From NCBI GenBank assembly GCA_017960415.1, contig JAGCZE010000493.1, positions 1 to 8,642 of the forward strand: a stretch of DNA of 8,642 nt. Direction: 5' to 3'. Positions 1 to 5,983 of this stretch are shown piece by piece. Position 1 is the stretch's first letter; every line of letters starts with the position of its first letter. The translations under genes and the position numbers were made by a program. Source of the stretch: Lachnospiraceae bacterium. GTDB lineage: Bacteria > Bacillota_A > Clostridia > Lachnospirales > Lachnospiraceae. Under the pieces are notes generated by a model, which was not told where the DNA came from, did no database searches, and saw only the letters and a list, made by a program, of their open reading frames with translations.

Positions 1-1104
<1,104 letters not shown>

Positions 1105-1128
1105 AATAAAGCGGCGAGGTGTTAATAT

Positions 1129-1536
1129 ATGAATTTATTTCCACTGACAGTTTCAACCCCCGACGGTATGGAATTTCAGGGCCAGGTTGAGCGCATCAAA
1201 TGCCGTTCCATCACCGGTGATCTTGCGATACTTGCAGGGCATTGCAATTATTGTACCGCTCTCGGCATGGGCGCTGCATATGTCCAGCTCGAAGACGGTA
1301 CCAGACGAACCGCTGCCTGTATAGGCGGTATGCTCAGCGTTATGAACGGTGCCTGCCATCTGCTTGCCACCACCTGGGAATTTAAGGAAGACATCGACAT
1401 TGAACGCGCGAAACATGCCAAGGCAGTAGCCGAGGAACGACTCGCCAAGCCCGATATTTCCGAAAATGACAAAAAGCTCGCCGAAGCAAAGCTGAAACGT
1501 GCACTGATCAGGATCGGCGTCGCGGAAGAAAAATAA
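1129..1536 (+). CDS. atpC: F1 ATP synthase subunit epsilon
   Basis: Epsilon belongs to the central stalk of F1 and commonly acts as a built-in inhibitor of ATP hydrolysis. The 135-residue product has the usual family length and layout. Residues 1 to about 84 form the beta-sandwich domain, with the family motif region GDLAILAGHCNYCTALGMG near residues 31-49. Residues about 88-135 form the two-helix C-terminal domain, rich in Lys, Glu and Ala. A GAGGTG ribosome binding site at 1116-1121 sits 7 nt before the ATG. The gene follows atpD and is the last ATP synthase gene of the operon. The pair of cysteines in HCNYC differs from the common HAPLLT-type sequence of model bacteria, but the loop is known to vary. 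The function is secure from sequence and position. Confidence 0.96.
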   Translation: MNLFPLTVSTPDGMEFQGQVERIKCRSITGDLAILAGHCNYCTALGMGAAYVQLEDGTRRTAACIGGMLSVMNGACHLLATTWEFKEDIDIERAKHAKAVAEERLAKPDISENDKKLAEAKLKRALIRIGVAEEK

Positions 1537-1553
1537 GAAATGCGGAGGCTGTT

Positions 1554-2039
1554 ATGAATCGTGATAATCTGCGTATTTACCGTCGTCGTTTTATTCCCAA
1601 CGAAATGATCTGTCTGGACTCTGATGAGATCCTGCATCTCGATGATGAGAAGCTCATAACACGCTGGAACGCGATCCACGCACGCAGTGATTTCGCGGGC
1701 GGTGTTTCAGCCTATTTCTTCAAGGAAGGCTGGAAGATCAGCAAGATCTACGATCATAACGGAAACGTTCTTCACTGGTACTGCGACATCGTCGAGTATC
1801 TTTTTGATGAAGAAGCTGATTCCATCACCTGCCAGGACCTGCTCTTTGACGTTGTAGTGTCCGAAAACGGCCGTTTCAAGGTTCTTGACTGCGACGAAGC
1901 CGCCGAAGCCTATGAATCCGGCCTGATCACCGGAGCCCAGCTGTGCAGCGCCCTCCGCTCACTGCACGAATTGATGGAAGTCATCTACCATGACCGGTTT
2001 GACCGTCTCCAGGCGATCATATCGGAATATGAGACCTGA
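1554..2039 (+). CDS. DUF402-family protein, putative phosphate-ester hydrolase
   Basis: A 161-residue cytoplasmic protein with no signal peptide or membrane segment. The middle matches the DUF402 pattern: an aromatic LHWYCDIVEY strand at about residues 73-82, an acidic LLFDVVV strand at about 96-102, and VLDCDEAAEAYESGLIT at about 110-126. The remaining C-terminus is helical. Characterised DUF402 relatives include the Staphylococcus nucleoside tri-/diphosphatase and FomD of fosfomycin synthesis, which hydrolyse phosphate esters or anhydrides with divalent metals. A similar chemistry here is inference, and the substrate is unknown. GGAGG at 1544-1548 lies 5 nt before the ATG, and the start is only 17 nt after the atpC stop, so it is very likely co-transcribed with the ATP synthase genes. 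The N-terminal 40 residues are less conserved and I recognise no motif in them. Confidence 0.82.
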   Translation: MNRDNLRIYRRRFIPNEMICLDSDEILHLDDEKLITRWNAIHARSDFAGGVSAYFFKEGWKISKIYDHNGNVLHWYCDIVEYLFDEEADSITCQDLLFDVVVSENGRFKVLDCDEAAEAYESGLITGAQLCSALRSLHELMEVIYHDRFDRLQAIISEYET

Positions 2040-2080
2040 AAATATACAGTGCTAAGCTAGTATACTATACGGTTCATCTG

Positions 2081-2214
2081 AAAAAAGTAGCTGTCGAGCT
2101 AAAAAAACAGCCTTGCCGCAGGAATATATTTAAAAACAATATGCACAAACGGCGAAATTGTTTTTAAATATATACCTGCGGCAGGGCAATATTTAGCACG
2201 ACAACCACTTTTTT
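2081..2214. terminator. 134-nt nested palindrome, probable bidirectional terminator
   Basis: Two arms, 2081-2140 and 2157-2214, enclose a 16-nt loop at 2141-2156. The inner stem (2110-2140 with 2157-2187) pairs at 29 of 31 positions. The outer stem (2087-2100 with 2195-2208) pairs at 11 of 14. An internal loop of unequal length (6 versus 4 nt at 2104-2109 and 2188-2191) separates them. The outer ends are six A (2081-2086) and six T (2209-2214), so each transcript ends in U after the fold. It lies between the convergent + and - strand genes and its right arm ends 6 bases before the stop codon of the - strand gene. The position supports termination from both sides; the length is far beyond a usual terminator. 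Confidence 0.75.
2101..2187 (-). terminator. inner intrinsic terminator of the - strand cluster
   Basis: Read on the - strand, the 31-bp inner stem (2187-2157 with 2140-2110) closes with GGC and is followed after two bases by seven T (complement of 2107-2101). This is the classic stem-then-U-tract layout. A second T-tract lies further on (complement of 2086-2081). The + strand lacks an equivalent immediate T-tract, so this inner hairpin looks built for the - strand cluster. Confidence 0.65.
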
Positions 2215-2220
2215 ATCTCA

Positions 2221-3105
2221 TTACTGTTTGGGTCCGTCATCATCATATTCGTCGAACGGACCGCCGGCATTGAGTGTAAAGGCTACTTCATCAACCGAGT
2301 ATCCGCAAATATTTCCTTCCATCGGAATCGCCGTATAGGTAATAACATTCTGCGGTCCAACTCTTACGACCAGCTCTTCATCGATACCATCTTCGTCCCA
2401 ATCCCTGAATATAGGGCTTGTATGCTCAATCGGAATTTCTTCAACAGCATAGGTACGCTCAAAATAAGCCGTCAGCATCTTATGAACATATTCGTTGGCG
2501 ATCTTGGCAGAGCATGACTGATACTTGAGCTCTACTTCATTTTCAATGATGTCTTTCATGAAATCCAGGTATTTTTCTTCGGAAACCTCTTTCTTTCCGA
2601 TGTAGTACTCAACCTCAGTCTCTGCTATATATTCAACAATCCTCGAGACTTCTTTGTATTTTCCTGATTTGAACTGATAGGTAACGTAGTGCGCATAACC
2701 CTCATGCTCTTCATTTACGGTAATATAACTTGCATCGTTATAGAACAGATCAAATGACAGCGTCGGGAAATAGGGATCTCCGTTTATCGAATAATTCAGG
2801 ACAGACTTCGCCTTCTTACCCGAAACCTTGTAAACGGTAAGGCTCTTTATCTCGTCATCACCGCTTTCGGTAAACTTACCGTTAAAGCTCAGTACGATCA
2901 TTTCATCGATCTTATCCTTGTCTATATCCACAAAAGCATATTTGCAGAATGTATTCTTAACCTTCTTCTTGAGTATCTTCTGCGCATTCTTGTTGGTCAT
3001 TTTGGCTGCGCTGGCCTGAGTCGCAGGTACCAGAGAGAAGAACATTGCACAGCATAATACTGCTGCGAGCAATAACTTTGTGATGCTTTGAATCCTTGTT
3101 TTCAT
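2221..3105 (-). CDS. secreted protein with two DxDxDxxDE calcium-loop-like motifs
   Basis: A 294-residue exported protein that I cannot assign to a named family. Residues 1 to about 33 form a signal peptide: MKTR, a hydrophobic core with Cys18-Cys19, then a SPase I-type site near ASA-A; Leu before Cys18 argues against a lipobox. A Lys-rich segment follows (about 35-50). Two loops with spaced acidic residues resemble EF-hand or dockerin-like calcium loops: D60-I-D62-K-D64 with I-D67-E68, and D235-W-D237-E-D239-G-I-D242-E243. Each sits at the start of a hydrophobic strand (MIVLSF, ELVVRV), as in repeats where an Asp-rich loop leads into a beta-strand. The C-terminus is acidic (DEYDDDG). AGGAGG at 3113-3118, 7 nt before the ATG, fixes the start. 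It is the last gene of the - strand cluster, 34 nt after the lipoprotein gene. Calcium binding is inferred, not shown. Confidence 0.85.
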   Translation of the reverse strand: MKTRIQSITKLLLAAVLCCAMFFSLVPATQASAAKMTNKNAQKILKKKVKNTFCKYAFVDIDKDKIDEMIVLSFNGKFTESGDDEIKSLTVYKVSGKKAKSVLNYSINGDPYFPTLSFDLFYNDASYITVNEEHEGYAHYVTYQFKSGKYKEVSRIVEYIAETEVEYYIGKKEVSEEKYLDFMKDIIENEVELKYQSCSAKIANEYVHKMLTAYFERTYAVEEIPIEHTSPIFRDWDEDGIDEELVVRVGPQNVITYTAIPMEGNICGYSVDEVAFTLNAGGPFDEYDDDGPKQ

Positions 3106-3139
3106 TTGTAATCCTCCTAATTATTGTTATGATACCGGT

Positions 3140-4390
3140 TTAATACACCTTTTCAAAAATACATTCTTTTCCGGCATCTTCATATTCATCATTCCAGTAA
3201 TAGTAGCCGTCGGCGCCCAAAGTAAGGGTTGCACCTATATTTTCGGAGACAACCTCATTCGAAACTGTTCCGTCGTCATTATATGTTTCAATACAATAAC
3301 TGCCGTTCAGGGTAAGATTGCCGTTATTCTCATCTGTGGCAATGTAACTCCAATGATGAATTATATTATAAGTGTCGCCCCAGATGATATCCGCGCTGTA
3401 AATATCATCCTCGTGGCATATTTCAAGTACCGCTCGCTGTGATACAAAATCATGGTATGTTGTATATCTCTCATCGATATACTCGGTTTCACTATATTCC
3501 GTTTCGGGATCTGCTTCGATCACCTCAATGGGGATCTCGTCTGTCTTGGGCGATCCGCCGTAGACATACGATACCGTAAGAACGGCTTCTCCGGGCGCCA
3601 GAGCCGTGATCTCGGTTCCGTTAACCCCTACTGCCTCCGGATTGGATGAAGCTACCGAAATCGACTCGAGCAAACTTTCCCAAGGAGAAACAACGGTTAC
3701 TTCCGAAGACGTTCCGGCTGTCAGCTCCGCACCGTCCACCACGATGGCGGATACTATGCCTTCCTCGAATTCACAGAGCTGTTCGTCCTCTTCATTGTAT
3801 ACACTGTAGGTCTGGGTACGCTTTAATGTATTCTCAAGGGAACCTGCTATCAAAGTGCTGCTTTCTTCATCCACCCTGCACACTGCGCTCAGATCATCCG
3901 CAACCGCGAACCATCCGAATATCCTGTCGTTCCTCAGCATGATGATCTCATGGAACCATCCGCCTACGAGATACTGTTCAATCTCATCACCGGGATTGTT
4001 GATATCAAAATCGCTCACACCGGCTTCGGGAATACTTTTCAGATAGTCCAGTATCCTTGCGGTGTCCTTATCGTCAGAATCTTCCGCAGGAGCGTCCTCT
4101 TGGGTCTTTTCACCTCCGGCATCATCAGAAGCTTTATTGTCGGTTGTCTGTGTGGTGTCATCGGTAGTCTTATCATCTGCAGGTTTGTCGGTTGTACTGT
4201 CCCCGGCAGGCCTTGTTGTTTCGTCTGCCGGCTTGTTTTCTGCAGGTTTTGTTGTCTCGTCCGCGGTCTTGTTCTCTGCAGGCTGCGTTATCTCGGCAGT
4301 GGGCTCGGCAGGCTGAGGCTTGTCCGAAGTACATGCCGACAGAGCAAGAACAAAGACCGTTATCATAAATATCGCAATCTGTTTTTTCAT
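3140..4390 (-). CDS. lipoprotein with repeat linker and Big2-like Ig domain
   Basis: A 416-residue predicted lipoprotein anchored to the outer face of the membrane. The signal peptide ends in a clean lipobox, LSAC, with Cys20 as the lipidated residue. Residues about 21-110 form an unstructured, acidic, Thr/Pro-rich linker with 12-residue repeats (TQPAENKTADET, TKPAENKPADET, then a degenerate copy), probably spanning the cell wall. Residues about 111-215 form a globular part of unknown type. Residues about 219-290 look like a bacterial Ig-like group 2 domain, with the hallmark SSNPEAVGVNGTEITALAPG followed by a TVSY strand. Residues about 305-416 are a Tyr/Trp-rich beta domain ending in GKECIFEKVY; I believe similar C-terminal domains occur in other Lachnospiraceae lipoproteins but know no name for it. 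GGAGGGG at 4401-4407 precedes the start. The gene lies 26 nt after its upstream neighbour, which implies co-transcription. The ligand is unknown. Confidence 0.87.
   Translation of the reverse strand: MKKQIAIFMITVFVLALSACTSDKPQPAEPTAEITQPAENKTADETTKPAENKPADETTRPAGDSTTDKPADDKTTDDTTQTTDNKASDDAGGEKTQEDAPAEDSDDKDTARILDYLKSIPEAGVSDFDINNPGDEIEQYLVGGWFHEIIMLRNDRIFGWFAVADDLSAVCRVDEESSTLIAGSLENTLKRTQTYSVYNEEDEQLCEFEEGIVSAIVVDGAELTAGTSSEVTVVSPWESLLESISVASSNPEAVGVNGTEITALAPGEAVLTVSYVYGGSPKTDEIPIEVIEADPETEYSETEYIDERYTTYHDFVSQRAVLEICHEDDIYSADIIWGDTYNIIHHWSYIATDENNGNLTLNGSYCIETYNDDGTVSNEVVSENIGATLTLGADGYYYWNDEYEDAGKECIFEKVY
4181..4288 (-). repeat. three 36-bp coding repeats in the lipoprotein linker
   Basis: Three consecutive 36-bp units (4253-4288, 4217-4252, 4181-4216) encode 12-residue repeats. 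The first two are TQPAENKTADET and TKPAENKPADET; the third (TRPAGDSTTDKP) is degenerate. The unit length is a multiple of three, so gain or loss of a unit would keep the frame and only change linker length. Confidence 0.8.
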
Positions 4391-4416
4391 AATTGTTAGT
4401 CCCCTCCGTTACTCTT

Positions 4417-5160
4417 TCAGTATGGATCAAGCGTTAATTTTTTAGTCATTGACTTGCCGTTGCATGAAATCTTGACCGTATAACTGCCCTTTTTTATCAA
4501 CAGATCGTTTTTATCCTTCATGTTCCAAGTCCACCAGAACGTTGTATCATTACTGCTTATTTTTGTCTTTCCGGTCAAAGACTCTATCTGCCTGCCGGAA
4601 GAATCATAAACCTCAAATTTGGTGGTGTATCCCTTGAGCATTTTTACATCAACGACCACCTTTAACAATTTGGTTCCGTCGGTACTGTATGTATATTTGC
4701 TGGAATTGTAGGATATTTTTCCGGCTGAATGCTTAACACTGATGCTGAAAGACTTTGAACTGTTGAGGCAATAATCGGGATTTACCGTATAGCATAACTT
4801 GTATGTGTCACTCGGAAGCTTCGTGAAATCGACCAAAAAGCCCTGTGTATACGTTCCGCCCTGCTTTGTAAGGATCCTCATCCCATTCCAGGTCAGAACC
4901 GATTTTCCGGAGGAATTGACAAGTTTTATATTGGTAATATAAAGCCCGCATTTCGGGTCATCCTTATAATCAGACTTATCATAGCCGAACTTTACCCTAA
5001 AACGGTACTTCCCATTATAATAATCACTTTCAAGATGTGTTACCGTTACTGTACCTATTGGGGTTTGCCATGTTGAGGCTTCCGCCTGTTCCGGTATCGA
5101 AAATGCCGTTATTCCCAATGCCAGACATATGACGATAACAAATGAAACTACTCTTTTCAT
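4417..5160 (-). CDS. secreted protein with FlgD-like Ig-type C-terminal domain
   Basis: A 247-residue exported protein of unknown role. Residues 1 to about 27 form a signal peptide (MKRVV, a hydrophobic core, and a likely cleavage after AEA). The mature part is rich in Lys, Tyr, Ser and Thr and predicted to be all beta. Residues about 25-150 hold one beta-sandwich-like region without a motif I recognise. Residues about 165-247 resemble the FlgD/T9SS-type Ig-like fold: KFEVYDSSGRQIESL, a WTWNMKDKNDLLIKKGSYTVKI segment split across about residues 216-237, and a final strand. The same fold recurs in many secreted proteins and does not imply a flagellar role. The start was set at the ATG at 5160 because GGGAGGAG (5167-5174) stands 6 nt upstream and a signal peptide begins there. 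The same frame is open 43 codons further up to a TTG at 5289, but that would bury the signal peptide. The gene lies between the response regulator and the lipoprotein gene. Confidence 0.85.
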   Translation of the reverse strand: MKRVVSFVIVICLALGITAFSIPEQAEASTWQTPIGTVTVTHLESDYYNGKYRFRVKFGYDKSDYKDDPKCGLYITNIKLVNSSGKSVLTWNGMRILTKQGGTYTQGFLVDFTKLPSDTYKLCYTVNPDYCLNSSKSFSISVKHSAGKISYNSSKYTYSTDGTKLLKVVVDVKMLKGYTTKFEVYDSSGRQIESLTGKTKISSNDTTFWWTWNMKDKNDLLIKKGSYTVKISCNGKSMTKKLTLDPY

Positions 5161-5166
5161 ACAAAA

Positions 5167-5174
5167 CTCCTCCC
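5167..5174 (-). promoter_or_regulatory. ribosome binding site that decides the start at 5160
   Basis: On the - strand this reads GGGAGGAG, 6 nt before the ATG whose product begins with a signal peptide. No comparable site lies before the in-frame TTG at 5289. Confidence 0.85.
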
Positions 5175-5175
5175 T

Positions 5176-5293
5176 GTTTGCTCTTTTGCTGCAGCCTGCC
5201 GGTCCCTGCAGCCATGTCTGCTCTTTCCTTACAAGCCTGTCACTCCCCGCAACCGTCTGCTCTTTCCTTACAAGCCTATCATTCCGCAAGACT
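5176..5293 (-). repeat. three-unit ~39-bp tandem repeat upstream of the secreted gene
   Basis: A 23-base block at 5216-5238 is repeated exactly at 5255-5277, with a period of 39 bp. Similarity extends beyond the blocks with a 2-nt indel and substitutions. A third, degenerate unit covers about 5176-5215 (17 of 22 core positions match with one gap) and runs into the ribosome binding site of the secreted-protein gene. On the - strand each core contains an AAGGAAAGAG- or GCAAAAGAG-type purine run. The outermost unit overlaps the last codons and TGA stop of the response regulator gene. The function is unknown; near-identity of two units suggests recent duplication. Confidence 0.8.
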
Positions 5294-5884
5294 TCCGTCC
5301 TTCAGATATTTGCGGATATCGGAGCGCTTCTTCATATCCACCTTGTCAAGAATGTTCGAAACGACCTGTTTGATATAGCCGTACGAGTAATGTGTCCGCT
5401 CTGCGATCTCGGGATTTGAAAGGCCGTCGGCAATATATTTGGCCACATTCAACTCAAATTCCGAAAGGCATTTTTCAAACTCCGCAAGGGCATTGACATC
5501 ATAAGACTGAAGAACCGTGATCCTGTTCTTGATACGGGCGAGGAAAACACTTTTGATAAACGGTTTGGTAATATAGTCTACCGCACCGCATTCCCAGCCT
5601 TTGATCTCAAAAACCGGGTCATCCATCCCGGTCAGGAAGATGATCGGTACATCCTTGGCAATCTCCAGCTCCCGGATCGCCTTAAAGGTCTCATAGCCGT
5701 CCATATTCGGCATATCCACGTCCAAAAGGACCAGCCTGTACTCAATCCCCCTGTTCAGCAGATCAAGCGCCTGTTTGCCGGATTTGGCAAGGCTGACAGC
5801 ATATCCTGCATTGATCAGGATATCCTCGATCGTATTCAGCATGCTGATGTCATCATCCACGCATAAGATCCTGCTCTCGCTCAT
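5279..5884 (-). CDS. two-component response regulator, receiver + LuxR-type HTH
   Basis: A 201-residue cytoplasmic DNA-binding response regulator. Residues about 1-120 form a receiver domain: acidic pocket C-V-D10-D11-D12, phosphoacceptor Asp55 in LLDVDMPNMDG, conserved Thr85 in IIFLTG, and Lys107 in ITKPF. All functional residues are present. Residues about 140-201 form a NarL/LuxR-type helix-turn-helix, with LSEFELNVAKYIADGLSNPEIAERTHYSYG and the following recognition helix read across adjoining segments; GLSNPEIAE is the family signature. The start is the ATG at 5884, because AGGAGT at 5895-5900 lies about 10 nt before it; a GTG at 5896 in the same frame overlaps that site. The gene follows the hybrid kinase by 99 nt, so it is the probable final acceptor of the phosphorelay. 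Its targets are unknown; the downstream exported-protein genes are the natural guess. The usual LuxR-family Thr-Val in the recognition helix is replaced by Tyr-Ile. Confidence 0.93.
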   Translation of the reverse strand: MSESRILCVDDDISMLNTIEDILINAGYAVSLAKSGKQALDLLNRGIEYRLVLLDVDMPNMDGYETFKAIRELEIAKDVPIIFLTGMDDPVFEIKGWECGAVDYITKPFIKSVFLARIKNRITVLQSYDVNALAEFEKCLSEFELNVAKYIADGLSNPEIAERTHYSYGYIKQVVSNILDKVDMKKRSDIRKYLKDGSLAE

Positions 5885-5894
5885 AAGCAAAACC

Positions 5895-5900
5895 ACTCCT
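5895..5900 (-). promoter_or_regulatory. ribosome binding site that decides the response regulator start
   Basis: AGGAGT on the - strand, 10 nt before the ATG at 5884. It overlaps the alternative GTG at 5896, which rules out that codon as the start. Confidence 0.75.
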
Positions 5901-5904
5901 GTAT

Positions 5905-5961
5905 TTATAGTGAAAGCTAAAGTTCTTCCGCTATATTCTTAGCTCCTTGTAAACACTATAA
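5905..5961 (-). other. stem-loop between kinase and response regulator genes
   Basis: A perfect 8-bp inverted repeat pairs 5905-5912 (TTATAGTG) with 5954-5961 (CACTATAA). Nested inside is a 6-bp one, 5915-5920 (AGCTAA) with 5939-5944 (TTAGCT). The transcript could fold into a two-tier hairpin that ends a few bases before the response regulator's ribosome binding site and holds an AAGGAG sequence within its 5' side. There is no T-tract after it, so it is not a usual terminator. It could affect RNA processing or translation, but the stems are AU-rich and chance is possible. Confidence 0.4.
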
Positions 5962-5983
5962 CACGGAAAATGCATTCTTGAAA

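Noticed and set aside
2058..2067. TAGTATACTA palindrome as an operator
   Set aside because: It is a short AT-rich palindrome after the end of an operon with no promoter nearby.
2076..2218. ATCT direct repeat flanking the long palindrome as a target-site duplication
   Set aside because: Only four bases long and not directly adjacent on the left side (one base intervenes). It is easily due to chance.
3452..4399. Long + strand reading frames opposite the lipoprotein gene
   Set aside because: They lie antisense to a gene with a clear signal peptide, lipobox and ribosome binding site, and their products are low-complexity Ser/Cys/Val-rich sequences.
5161..5289. 43-codon in-frame extension of the secreted protein from a TTG start
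   Set aside because: It has no ribosome binding site, overlaps the end of the regulator gene, is made of the tandem repeat, and would place the signal peptide inside the protein.
5176..5293. Tandem repeat as a CRISPR array
   Set aside because: Only two exact copies exist and the intervening 16 bases are themselves similar between units, unlike unique spacers.
5885..5896. GTG start of the response regulator at 5896
   Set aside because: It overlaps the AGGAGT ribosome binding site that serves the ATG at 5884.
5962..5983. Promoter for the response regulator (TTTCAA and TATAGT spaced 17 nt on the - strand)
   Set aside because: The -35 match is only three of six bases and the -10 element is part of the stem-loop, so support is too thin.
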